From Podaxis mareebaensis (taxonomy: Eukaryota > Basidiomycota > Agaricomycetes > Agaricales > Agaricaceae): a DNA stretch of 64,000 bases. The DNA lies in NCBI GenBank assembly GCA_018524725.1, contig JAEUWP010000275.1, positions 1 to 64,000 of the forward strand. The letters are read 5' to 3'. The notes beneath the pieces are model-generated. The model saw only the letters and a list, made by a program, of their open reading frames with translations, ran no database searches and was not told the DNA's origin. The translations under genes and the position numbers were made by a program. Shown here one piece after another: positions 25,093 to 36,257 of this stretch. How positions within the stretch are numbered: position 1 is the stretch's first letter; each line of letters begins with the position of its first letter.

Positions 25093-27281
25093 TCACTGGT
25101 ATAATCGCCGCTCATCGACGACCTTCTGTATCCAGGGAATGAGGACGGCCTTGAGCATATCTTCCCAGCCATCGTCTTTGCGAGCAATGACTTTGGCATC
25201 AAAGAAGATGGACGGCTCTGAAGTGGATGACAACGACGGTTTACGAGAGATCGTAGGAACGGAAGGTGTGGAAGGCAGACCGAGTCCAACACCAGGCCTA
25301 ATAACTTGGGATGGTACTTGAACAGGGAGAAGGTACCGGAGTTTCAGGGCGCTAGCAAGACTGATTGAGAGACAGGAAGGACCACGTGAAACGAGGGACT
25401 TACCCAACCCAAAGGCGAAGGTTATCTGTACGTCTGAAAGTCCAGCCTTTTCTCGACCCCTCCTTCGCCTCCCCTCCATTTGCCTTTTCGAGAGCAATGA
25501 TATCATGGATGCCGTCTTTGCTGATGTACCCCCAAGGTTTCTTGGACTTGCGGACAATGGCGTTATACGCTACGCAGAGGAGTTGACCCGAAGAAAGACT
25601 GTCAAGGAAAGCAGAAGGTGAGTCGGAGGGTTGGAGGGTAGTAAGTAGATCACTAGGCAAGAAATGGCTGAGGATAGCATGTGCTCGACCTGCCAAGATG
25701 ATCGGAAGTGAGCAACAAAATAACATTGAAGAGAATAACACCAACCCAAGTCATCATTGACGAAGGTGGCCCTCCGAGCCCATTCGGGGAGTAGGTCATC
25801 TTTGATGGTCTCTTCAGGTTCCTCATCTTCGGCGATACGGGCCATATCCTCTGGTTCTTCAGTCAAGGAGACGGACTGCAAAATGTCAACCATTCCCGTC
25901 GAAACCCGTCGCTTGCCGTCGTCATGGACTCCAAGGAAACCACCAAAGCTCTTTCCTTCACCATCCCCAGCGCTAACCCTCCTTCCCTTTGATCGCGTTT
26001 GAGAACTTGAGCGAGCTTGGTACTTCTTCCTTTCGCGTTCCCAGCCTCGCTCTGCGCCGGGATGGGCCTCAAAGAGGACTTCATCGACGATATTAAGGTA
26101 ACCCGAAACAATGTCCCGTTCTTTCTCCAAATCAGCGAGCTGAACGTCCTGCCTGTACAACCACCCCCCCGCGAGGACAAGTCTCTCATCCCATCGCTCC
26201 CTCTTCTCCTTTTCCTCCTCCTCTTGCACCTGGAAAACATCCTCCTCTTCTTCCCAAACAGGGACCTGTTGATATCGACCGTTGACCTGAACAAGGGAAT
26301 ACGTAAAGGAAGCGTCGGGGTCAACCTTGAGCGAATCTGGGCTGGGACCCCGTGCATCTTCAGGCGGTAGCTCCTTGGACGGATAGTTGGGGCTGGTAAA
26401 ACGTGACTGAGAATCTCCCCGCGAACCACCACCATCGCTCTGAGCATCATATGCCTCGTCACTAAGCGGAAGGCGACACTTTTCTTCGACGACGCGAAGC
26501 ATTGCAAGCACCTCGAGGGCGGATCGCCTGATTCGGGTCAATGGATCGGAGCGATCCCTTGGAATGGAGCTTGTGTTAGGTTTTCCAGGGCCCAGAACGG
26601 CAGCTCGGAAGTTGGCTCGAATAGTGCCTGCAGATTCGTCGGGGAGGGATAGGAGGTAATTACGGACTGATCGGATCGCTCTGGTGGTTGCCTTGAGGGC
26701 ATCTAAAACATCGACCGGTTGAGGAAACGCAGGGGACGCGTCCGAGACTTGGTCAATACACCAAGCACGCGCCACCGAAGAAAGGTCTTCGCAAACGCCG
26801 GGAAGGAGACTGTCAGGATCGATTTCGTAGGATTTGACGTGTGGTTCGAGTGCTTGGCGAGGTGAGGAGGAGATGGTAGGAGAGGGTGGGAGGTTGATTT
26901 CAGCAAGGGTCCCGGCAGATGGTGCGGAGGGAACATGGCCTCGACCCCCAATGGCCGGTACGAGGCCATATTGTGCCTTCTCCAGGGGACTGGAATCCAC
27001 GATGAGAACGAAGAAAGGTGCAAAGGTCGGGGAACATACTTCTTCCTGGATGCAATCCCAGCCTTGGTGAAGTAATGCTGGAGGTGTTCTATGCTGCCGA
27101 GAGCCATGACACTCTCGCGCTTGGCAGCACTTCTGCTGAAAGGCTTGACAGGTTTGTTGCCCGAGTTGATGTTGGGATAAAAGGCAGCCTGTCGTTTGGA
27201 CTTTTTGGACTCTGGCGGACCACCTGTAGAGTCTGGGGTGAGTACCATGGGCGATGTGGAAGCAGAGGAATCTGAGGCCAT
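25093..27281 (-). CDS. Uncharacterised conserved-looking fungal protein
   Basis: A long multi-exon gene of about 650 codons (ATG 27281, stop TGA ending at 25093). I do not recognise a named family. The N-terminus (MASDSSAST..., KRQAAFYPN) leads to LGSIEHLQHYFTKAGIAS. After an intron comes a large central exon (about 25760-27000) with alpha-helical stretches (DVLDALKATTRAIRSVRNYL, IRRSALEVLAMLRVVEEKC), an acidic/charged coiled-coil-like region (QEEEEKEKRERWDERL), and Ser-rich linkers. The C-terminal exons contain LSSGQLLCVAYNAIVRKSKK, faintly like a calponin-homology helix, and end KVVDERRLYQ. There is no signal peptide or TM segment. It is probably a cytosolic scaffold, but this is a guess from composition only. 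Confidence 0.7.
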
Positions 27282-27439
27282 TATCGACAAGCGCAAGCCT
27301 TGTCTCGGCTCATTACAACTCTAATATCATCATCCGTGGGAACATTTGTCTCTGTTTGAATCTCACATCTCTTCACAGAAAAAAAATCGCTAGGGAAAAC
27401 CTTGTGCCCCATTTCTATTCACAACACCGGTGCCAGACG

Positions 27440-29830
27440 CTCTAACTTGAAGCAACAAAGTTCGTTGGTATTGGTGTGGTCACAACACGCGGACGCGTCC
27501 CGGGTAGTGATCAGACTATTCACGCCTATCCTTATGTAGTCTGCATTACATTGACTGTAGTGTATCAAACCTCTCCGGGTTCTTCGAGTTCATCGACATC
27601 CGGCGCTTCCCCAAATCTTAGTGTCCCGATAGGGCCAATAGAATCTCTAGTCTCCTCGGCGCAACTTCCTCCAAGGACGACAGTGCTGATCTTGGCTTGC
27701 TGACGTGTGTGAAGCACTACTCGGCACGTCAAAATCGAGTGGAGGGAACGCATCGGTCTATGGATACAGAAGTCAAGCGTTTGACGGTGCATAGGATGGT
27801 ATCGCCTACGAAGAGAGGAGGGCCAAGTACTCTGGCTTTTCGGAACACCTTGAAACTATCTTCTCGACGGACAAGTTGGAAGGCACGACTTACTGGCAAT
27901 CGCAGAATGAGGATAACGTTAATCATCGACAGGGCTAGAATTTTGGCAACTTCTTCAGTCAAACGTTGGATGCTGAATCAAAGCAAGGCCCTTACCGACC
28001 AGGTAAACATAATATAAAATGCCTAACAGAGGATCCCTTCTATTAGGCTCACATGTGGTATGGTGGCGTATCGGACCTACCTTCCCCATAGACTACCTTC
28101 ACCAATTGGGAATTTCCACCGGACACATCTGGGGGTGGCATCTTAGCTACGATCCGCTTAAAAAGGTACTCTTTAACTGACAAGATCTGAGCCCTTTCAT
28201 GATCATTAGCGAACAAATACCTGCAGCGCAAAGTCAAATGCGTCTTGAAAGTCCACTGAATATACTTTGAAAACATACAGATGTCTAGAACCATGAGCAA
28301 GACCCAGTCAACATAGAGTCGATTGCTGGACCCAGTTACGATACACCCAGGAATTCCAGGCAAAGCATCAATGACTCGGGAGAAGTGAACAGCATTCAGC
28401 AATCTGATACAATCCAATACTCACAAGACAATGACTTCAAGAAAAGACCCATATTCACAAAGATTGGTGCGACCAGTCCAGTATAAAAGGCGAGTAGTGC
28501 GATCCCAAGCTTACGATCCCTTCCCCAGACCGCCCAAGTCCTCATAACCAGCAACACTTTCATTACGATGGGCTTTCAATGGGTGCTCCAAAACACTATT
28601 GGTAGACTCACACTCTCCAAGGACAAAGCCAATCGTAAACATCCCTGAACATTAGTAGTTAGATAATTATACTTAGAACAAGCGAAAGAGGATACTCACA
28701 ACCAAAGGCAGCAAAGCTCGCCGCACATTCCTTGGCGCTCAAGCCGAAAGCTAGTTGTACTACAGGATTCAGAATTCTGTCAGGGAACACCAGGCCATGG
28801 GCAAGGAAAACAGTGGAAGGACGAACCGTAAACAAGGATGGTGACATCCACAAAGGCCAAGTATCTGGTTATAAGATAGAGATATTTGACCAGACTCAGA
28901 CGTGACTTCCACACGAGATCTATCTCGAGCGAAAGATTCAAAATCCAATCATAGCTCTGTCCCCTTGGTCAATATGGCCGGCCAAACGACTACCGTATTA
29001 GACCTTTGAACACCTACAAAGACCGTGAGGCTTGCCACTGGCCATTATTTTGGTCTCAGTGCCTCCTTTCCGAATTGGAATTGAGGACTCACAGTTAACG
29101 CACTAAACAAGTGGGTTGTATAAGAGCGCATTAGTTTCAGATAGTATGTGGACTCACTGTCGTCACTTTCTTGACCGTCAGTCCAAGCAGTAGTTTGTCA
29201 TAAAAATGTTGGAAGGCTGAGGGCATTCTGCAAATCTAAAAGGTCGCAGATGCCACGGTTATAGCCAAGCTAACTTCTTATATACTATCCCTGGAGCTGA
29301 ACTAACGCATCAGTGGTACAGCGTGTACACATCGCAGCTTAATTTACCGTCGGGCAACCCTCCGGAGATTGAACACCTGTGTATAAAGAAGGTTACCAAT
29401 CGCAACCCTTCATCAGTATGGAACATGCGAATCCAGCAGTCTATTTGACAAGCGGTGACTTAGGATCTTTTATGCGGCCCGTCGCTTGAACATAAGATGT
29501 GTAACTGTGCCGCTCAACTACCTATATCCTCCTTGAACTCGGACATCGACACGGTGTGTTGTCCTGGCACAACCAACCTCAGGTAGAAAGAAACTTGAAC
29601 TTTCTGCCTGGAATAGGGCCTCCTTTAAACCGTTCGGGCCAGGCATTGTCGTACTAGGAACAAGGACTCCCAAGTTTGAGCATTTGGCTCCTGGGCGCGA
29701 GGCCCGCAGCATCAGCTGAGCTGATGATCAATTCACAAAAATAGCTGCCTTAACACTGGCTCGTCATGTAGTATAGAGCACTCCGTAGAGCGAGAGGATA
29801 CTACACTCAACGAGGTACCTCCCAAGATTG
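27440..29830 (-). repeat. Left arm of a diverged inverted duplication
   Basis: This segment matches 30880-33250 in the opposite orientation, including coding exons, introns and 5' flank. Examples are GATTTGATCATCAG versus AATTGATCATCAG, and GGGCCTCGCGCC in both. The arms are about 2.4 kb and visibly diverged, with many substitutions and small indels. Confidence 0.8.
27565..29226 (-). CDS. DUF6533 seven-helix membrane protein, copy a
   Basis: Member of the Agaricomycete-expanded DUF6533 family of integral membrane proteins of unknown function. The start exon reads MPSAFQHFYDKLLLGLTVKK. Then come a helix VASLTVFVG, the signature YDWILNLSLEIDLVWKSRLS with KYLYLITRYLAFVDVTILVY, a Cys-containing loop (ECAASFAAFGC), LVMRTWAVWGRDRKLGIALL, the loop PGIPGCIVTGSSNRLYVDWV, VKVVYGEG, LSMINVILILRLP, and the C-terminal block MRSLHSILTCRVVLHTRQQA. 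About ten short introns; the exon frames join without a visible break. It lies on the minus strand, head-to-head with copy b at 31465 and 284 bp downstream of the uncharacterised gene's start. The substrate or ligand is unknown. Confidence 0.75.
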
Positions 29831-31464
29831 CGAAGAAAAGCTCAGCGAAGCAAACCTCATATATATTACATAATTTCATGCACCTATCCATTTATCCTTC
29901 TCGAGCCAACTGATAACAATCCAATAGATTTAGAGAAGCAGCAGCGCATTAGAAGCGCATTAGAAGTGCATGTCTCTTGTCATCATTGGACACATCACGG
30001 TTCCCAACATTTCATCAGAGGAATGCCCATACCCGGCGCTATCAAGGGACTAGCCTCTTTCCCGACTTTGGAACGGTTCTGACATTTGTAGTGACTTTAA
30101 ATTGTGGATGAAATGCCCCCCAGGCTAGTAACACTTTTGCCTACATACTTGACGAGTTGGGCTACTCTCTGGGATGACCTGAGGTGACTCAGAACTCAGT
30201 ACTCGGTATTCAGGCTTCAAGTGTCACTCCCTCTGTCAAAGCGTCAGTTGACCGCTCCCTGACTTCCCCGACTCAGCGAAGCAAAAGGCGGGCTCTGTTG
30301 GATTCATAACGCCATTTCCCTCCCAAAGGACCATAACCTGTGGAAACTGGCCCGGCTTGGTCTCAATCCTCGTCCAGGTTTGACGTATAGTAACAGACGG
30401 TGATGCTCGTCAACAGTCCCGGTTCATCCATGCCGAAACATCTTTCTCGTTCCACAAGAAGGTTGATCGGATCGGATCCGCCCCCTCCTTGACAACAGCA
30501 CTGCATAACACGATCTTTCTGTACTTGTCTAATAGTTGCGGCCCTTGGTAGCCTGCCATCCTCGAGTGTCAAGATAGACTTCTTTTCTTGTTCTCATCTG
30601 TCTCCTCCCATTTCTTGGACTGGTGCTTCTCTATAGACGTCAGAACCACTCCAAGGACTAAAGAGAAGCTGGGCCCTGGCTAGCGCAGGGTGTTGGGATC
30701 TGCCTTCTGACGAACTGCCGCAAATCATGATATGCCCAATATATTGATATGATGAACAAGATCCAAAATATGCACTTCTAGTGCATTGCTCCCTGTCCGA
30801 TTCTATTGGGTGGTTATCAATGGCTCGGGAAAGATAAATAGTTATGTTCGTTAATCTGAGCATTTCCTCATGATCTTGGAAGTACGTGGTTGAGTGTAAG
30901 TAGCGTCCTCTCTCTACAGGAGATGCCGTAAGCTACGGGACACAAGTGTCAAGACAGCTAATTTCGGGATTTGATCATCAGTTCAGTTGATATGTGGGCC
31001 TCGCGCCTCGGCAGTCAACTTTCAAACTTGTGAGTCCTTGTTCCCATGACTATGCCTGACTCTGGATGTCTTAAAGGAGACGTTGCAGGCAAACTCGGTC
31101 TTTATCTGCATGAGATTGACTGTGCCAGGATAGCAAATGGTATCGACTCACAAGGAGGACATAGTAGTTGAGCAGCAAAATAACACCTCTTCTCTGCAGT
31201 TATTTTCTGCTCGAGCATCTCAGACACTGAACGATCCCAAGTCACCGCTTGTCAAATAGATTGTTAGATTCCTTGTTTCATCCTGATGAAGTACTGCGAT
31301 TGGTAAGTTTTTTATATTCAGGTGTTTAATCTCCGAAGGAATGCCCAACGGTAAATTAAGCAGCAATGGACACACGTTACATGCCTGATATGCGAGCTTC
31401 AGCGACAGTATAATAGGATAGCTTGGCTGTAACCGAGGTATCCACGACCTTCTGGATTTGCAGA
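29227..31464. other. 2.2-kb region between the head-to-head DUF6533 genes
   Basis: The outer parts (29227-29830 and 30880-31464) belong to the inverted arms and hold the two 5' flanks. The central about 1 kb includes 29980-30230, which resembles the 3' flank of copy b (33550-33830) in direct orientation. Open frames here are short and lack recognisable domains. Confidence 0.55.
29980..30230 (+). repeat. Direct repeat, copy 1
   Basis: It shares with 33550-33830 the blocks TAGTAACACTT-TGCCTACA, GGATGACCTGAGGTGACTC, CAGTACTC and GGTTCTGAC in the same order, with many differences between them. The two copies bracket DUF6533 copy b. Confidence 0.65.
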
Positions 31465-33250
31465 ATGCCTTCAGCCTTCCAGCATTTTTTTAACAAACTA
31501 CTGCTTGGACTGACAGTAAAGCAAGTGACGACGGTGAGCCCACATACTGTCTGAGACCAATATACTCTTACACGAACTGCCTATCTAGTGCATTAACTGT
31601 GAGTCCTTGATTCGGTCTGAAGGGAGGCACTGAAACTAAGATAACAGCCAGTGGCAAGCCTCACAGTCTTTGTGGGTGTCCAAAGTCTAACGCGAGAACT
31701 GTTTGGCCGGTCGTATTAACCAAAGGGACAGAGTTACGATTGGATATTGAACCTTCCGCTCGAGATAAATCTTGTGTGGAAGTCGCGCCAAAGTCTTATC
31801 AAATATCTCTACTTTATAACCAGATATTTGGCATTCGGGGACGTCACTATCCTTATTTATGGTTTGTCGATCCGTTTTCTGCCCGACGCCTGGTGTTCCC
31901 TGACCAAATTCTGAACGTTGCAGTACAGGTAGCATTCAGCTTGAGCGCCAATAAATGTACGGCAAGTTTTGCCGCCTTTGGCTGTGAGTATCCTATTCCT
32001 CTTGTTTCAAGCATCTTTGTTCACCTACTCATACCGAAATTTCAGGGATGTTTACGACTGGGTTGGCCCTCGGAGAGCGTAAGTCTATTAATATGTTTTG
32101 GAGCACCTATTGAAAGCCCATCATAATGAAAGTGTTACTGGTTATGAGGACTTGGGCAGTCTGGGGAAGGGGTCGTAAGCTTGGGATCGCATTGTTCATC
32201 TTTTATACTGGTCTGGCTGCTCCAATGTTTGTTAATATGGGTCTCTTCCTGAAGTCATTGTCTTGTAAGTCTTGGACCATTTTATGTTGGTCTATTGAAT
32301 GCTGCTCACTTCTCCCTAGTCATTGATGCTTTGCCTGGAATTTCTGGCTGTGTCGTAACTGGGTCCAGCAATCGACTTTACGTTTTTTGGGTCTTGCTCA
32401 TGGTTCTGGACATCGGTATGCTTCCAGAGTATATCTGGTAGTCATTCAGGACACAATTGACTTTGTACCACAGGTGTTTGTTCGTTAATGATCATGAAAG
32501 GATATAGATCTTGTCAGTTAAAGAGTACCTTTTTAAGCCGATTGTAGCTAAGATGCCATCCTCCAGATGTGTCTGGAGCAAATACCCAATTGGTGAAGGT
32601 AGTCTATGGAGAAGGTAGGTACGATACCGCCGTACCATATGTGAGCCTGATAGAAGGAATCCTCTGTTAGGTATTTTATATTATGTATACCTGGTCGGTA
32701 AGGGCCTTGCTTGATTCGGCACCCAATGTTTGACTGAAGTTGCTAAAATTCTAGCCCTGTCGATGATCAACGTTATCCTCATTCTGCGATTGCCAGTAAG
32801 TCGCGCCTTCCAACTTGTCCGCCGAGATGATAGTCTCAAAGTGCTCCCAAAAGCCAGAGTATTTGGCCCTTCTCTCTTCGTAGGTGATACCACTCTATGC
32901 GCCGCCAAACGCCTGACTTTTGTATCCACAGACCAATGCGTTCCCTCCACTCGATTTTGACGTGTCGAGTGGTGCTTCACACACGTCAGCAAGCCAAGAT
33001 CAGCACCGTCGTTCTTGGGGGAAGCAGTTCCGAGGAGACCAGATATTCTGGTGGTCCTGTCGAAACACTAAGGTTTGGGGAAACGTCAGATGAACTTGGA
33101 GAACTCGAAGAGGATTGATACTTTATAATCAATTGATGCAGTGCGGACTCTATATAATAGTGTGTACGTGAGCAGTCTGTCACTACCTGGAACGTGTCTG
33201 CTTGTTATTATCGCACCAATACCAATGTATTTTGCGCTCCGAGCCAGAGC
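30880..33250 (+). repeat. Right arm of the inverted duplication
   Basis: Partner of 27440-29830 in opposite orientation, separated from it by about 1.05 kb. Similarity runs from about 300 bp upstream of the arm's coding start side to the ACACCAATACCAA / GCACCAATACCAA sequence past the stop. Confidence 0.8.
31465..33118 (+). CDS. DUF6533 seven-helix membrane protein, copy b
   Basis: Paralogue of copy a. The start exon reads MPSAFQHFFNKLLLGLTVKQ; then VASLTVFVG, SYDWILNLPLEINLVWKS, KYLYFITRYLAFGDVTILIY, VQVAFSLSANKCTASFAAFG, MRTWAVWGRGRKLGIALFIF, NMGLFLKSLS, ALPGISGCVVTGSSNRLYVF, SGANTQLVKVVYGE, LSMINVILILRLP, MRSLHSILTCRVVLHTRQQA and a Glu-rich end (GELEED). I followed the frame across introns by eye and found no stop; an extra base relative to copy a near 32556 falls inside an intron. 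The family is predicted to span the membrane about seven times. Function is not known. Confidence 0.78.
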
Positions 33251-34232
33251 ATCTGGCATAGAAATAAGGCACAAGATTTTCCGTAGTGATGTTTTTCTGT
33301 GAAGAGGTGCGGGGTTCAAACAGACAAACGGTCCCTCGGCTGATGATTTCAGAGTTGTAATATAATGAGTCGAAACATGACTTACGCTTGCCGATAATGA
33401 CCCCAGATTCCTCCTGCTTCCACGTCGCCTATGGTACTCACCCTAGACTCTACAGGTAGTCCGCCAGAGTCCGAATAGCCCAAACAACAGGCTGCCTTTC
33501 ATCCCAGCATCAAGTCGGGCAAACAATTAGTCAAGCCCCATGTGTTGGGTCTTGTCATCATATCAATCTATTGGTCATATCATGACACGCAGCAGTTCAT
33601 CAGGAGGTAAATCCCAATACCCTCGCACTAGCCGGGGTCGAGCTTCTCCTTAGTCCTTAAAGTGGTTCTGACGTCCATGATGACTTTAAAAATAGAGGAG
33701 CTTTGTGGGTGAAACCCTTAGTAACACTTATGCCTACAAGCTTCGCCAATCTCTGGATGACCTGAGGTGACTCGGGGTTCAGTACTCAATTTACGACTTT
33801 TTGAGCCTCAGTTGAGGCCATGATGAATGTAGCACTCCCGAGTGAGGAATCCGCGGTGAATGGCGAATACAGAGAGGCTGGTGTCAATCAGTCGCACAGC
33901 ACCCAAACATTCATTCTGCCTAGATGTCAGTCGACGCCACTGTTACATTCCGGGAATACAGTGGATCCCATCAAAGTCTCAAAAGCGAATTGCTCTGTCA
34001 ATGGGGGAATGTTAGAGGGAGAATCCAGGAGGGCCAATCCTTACAAACGCGGTCATAATGCCATTGAAAATTTTGACATGTTATATGTGTGACAGATCAA
34101 GGCACATTTATGTATTTCAGGATCAAGCCTAAAAAACGGAATCAACTTGAGAGATAGGCCTACGGAAACAGGACCGGGTTCTTATTCTTGTTATCCTTGC
34201 CGTACTGCTGACAGCTTTCGCATAGCTTGATT
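33119..34232. other. 1.1-kb intergenic with repeat
   Basis: It contains the end of the inverted arm (to about 33250) and the second copy of the direct repeat (33550-33830). The open frame 33820-34092 has no recognisable feature. No gene is supported. Confidence 0.5.
33550..33830 (+). repeat. Direct repeat, copy 2
   Basis: Partner of 29980-30230. It sits about 430 bp past the stop of DUF6533 copy b. Confidence 0.65.
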
Positions 34233-35525
34233 TTAGGGCCCGTCGGCAGCGGTGGCGCCTTCCGCGCTAAGATCCCATTTGCCAAAAAGAAGACTAGAGT
34301 GGACGTCCGCGTGAGCACAGCAAGTTCAAGATATATGACAATGAGAACGTACTCGAAGACAGCCATGGTAGTCCACTTGCGATTATCAGCCTCAGGGTAC
34401 ACTAGGGATCGGGGTCCGAAGAAGACCTAGGAAGCATATCAGATTTAAGCGGTGATTCTCGTGGAAGATAGGCTTGCCTCGTCGTCGACCTCATGGGGCT
34501 TCCTAGGAAGACAGTGGAGGAACTGCCAGTTGGGCTTCGCGCCGCCCTCCTTGCAGAGTTGCTCGGTCACCTGATAACCGTGGAACGCTTTCAAACGTTC
34601 TTCCTTCTCTGCTTCCTGACCCATCGAGATCCTACCATCGGTGTCAGCTGGCGACGTTCAGAATAGCAAGGGCTATGAACACACCAAGTATCGGTAACAA
34701 CGACATCCGCATTATGGACAGCTTCCTTGGGATCCGCGGTCCACATGATACCTTTATCACACTCAAGCTGCACGACACGGTCCCAAACTGCAGGGGGAGC
34801 TCGGTATTTTTCGGGGCTAGCAACTTGGAGCTTGTGTCCGAGACGAGGGTACGTGACAAGCATGTCATGTAGTACATTGGCAGAATCTCCGACATAAGCA
34901 ACCGTCAGAGGAGGGAGAGGGGGGAGAATGTTAGGTGATGAATGTTTTTTGGGTGTTTCGCCTTCCTTGAAGAAACGATGGTTGTGTTCGTGCAGGGTGA
35001 GAAGGTCAGCGAGGATTTGTGTTGGGTGCCAGTAGGATGAAAGGGCGTTGAGTACTGGTACGGGAGAGTACTTGGCTAATTCCTATTACAGGTCAAGGGT
35101 GTTGAACCAGTGGTGATTAAAATAGTAGCAAATGGACTGACCTCGATCTCTTCGTGTTCACCGACGCGGGCAAAGATGCCTTGACACATCCCGCCAACGA
35201 CACGGGCCGTATCACGTGGAGATTCATTAACACCCAGTTGAATGTCATCCCGACCAAGGAAAAGGGCCCGCCCGCCCAAAAGCAGGGTGCTAGTCTCAGC
35301 TGCAAGACGGGTGCGAGTACTGCGTTTGGAGAAAAGGAGAGCGATGGTCTTGTTGAACAAAGATTGCGGGGGAAGACGGAGATTGGAACCATTCTTGTTC
35401 TTGGGTTCGAGCCATGGCAAAGTTTGTTGCTTAAGAGCGTAGGAGTGTGCAAGGAGACGGTTAATCTGAGCCGGAGAAAGGTCGGCCAGAGTCATAAGAT
35501 GAGGTATTACTCGGGTTGCAGCCAT
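34233..35525 (-). CDS. Ornithine carbamoyltransferase
   Basis: Condenses carbamoyl phosphate with ornithine to citrulline in arginine biosynthesis. The start exon (ATG 35525) reads [20 protein letters not shown], then the carbamoyl-phosphate site [13 protein letters not shown] and [19 protein letters not shown]. The next exon has [17 protein letters not shown] (HPTQ motif) and [16 protein letters not shown]. Later exons contain [10 protein letters not shown], the ornithine-site [15 protein letters not shown] and [18 protein letters not shown]. After a last intron (GTACGT to CTCTAG) it ends [20 protein letters not shown], stop TAA at 34235-34233. There is only a very short N-terminal leader, so a mitochondrial presequence is not obvious; yeast OTC is cytosolic while many filamentous fungi have a mitochondrial form. 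Five exons at most. Confidence 0.93.
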
Positions 35526-36257
35526 GATTCACCCGTAGTTCACAAAGAGACTATGAGGGGATTTATAAGAAGAACTGAAGAAATGCCAACTCTGAGTCAC
35601 AAAAAGTCAGCCCCTCCATTTACGGAATTACTGAAAATTCACACGGAGGTGCAGCTTGTCCGGATGTGGCAGGTAGACGTCGCTACGCCAGGCGAGTCAG
35701 GGGGACAAGACAGGTCGACAACGAATCCAAACCCACATTTATCTCCGCAGCTCGACTGGGCCAGTTTCCTATGGCTATTACAATGGTTTCAAGCGTCAGC
35801 GCAGACGAATAGGATGCCTTGAGCTCCGTGCATCTCTGACCAATCGTATCCTGCTGCAAGTCTCGAGAGCCATGGAAAAAACTGTGTTCACTTTTGTTTT
35901 CCGAGAAAATTTGCGCAAGCTACCACCACCCCAAATGTACTCCGGACACCTTCGCTTTTGGCAAAGCGTGCAAGACGCTCATTGCAGCTCAGGCAATGAT
36001 GAACTACAAGAGCGCATCAAGTGTTCTTCAGGTGATAGCAGCTTCTCATAATTATGTGTTCAATAAAGGGAAGTCAAAATTTACGATGTAGGGACCATTG
36101 GAGAAATAAATAGATACAATGGTATCATACAATCTAACATGCTACGGATGCAAACAATTCACAAATGCCTAAGGCATCGTCCAAATACGTCAAACGTGAA
36201 GCGCGTATTATACGCATCCACTGAATTTAAAGTCATATACGTGGAGTATTATGAGTA
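35526..36257. other. Intergenic, OTC promoter side and TVP38 3' side
   Basis: This 732-bp interval lies between the OTC start (-) and the end of the TVP38 gene (-). It contains an AATAAA-rich stretch near 36060-36115. No gene is recognised. Confidence 0.5.

Noticed and set aside
32550..32560. Apparent +1 frameshift in DUF6533 copy b relative to copy a
   Set aside because: The extra base falls within an intron (donor GTCAGT, acceptor TCCAG). The exon frame is the same in both copies.
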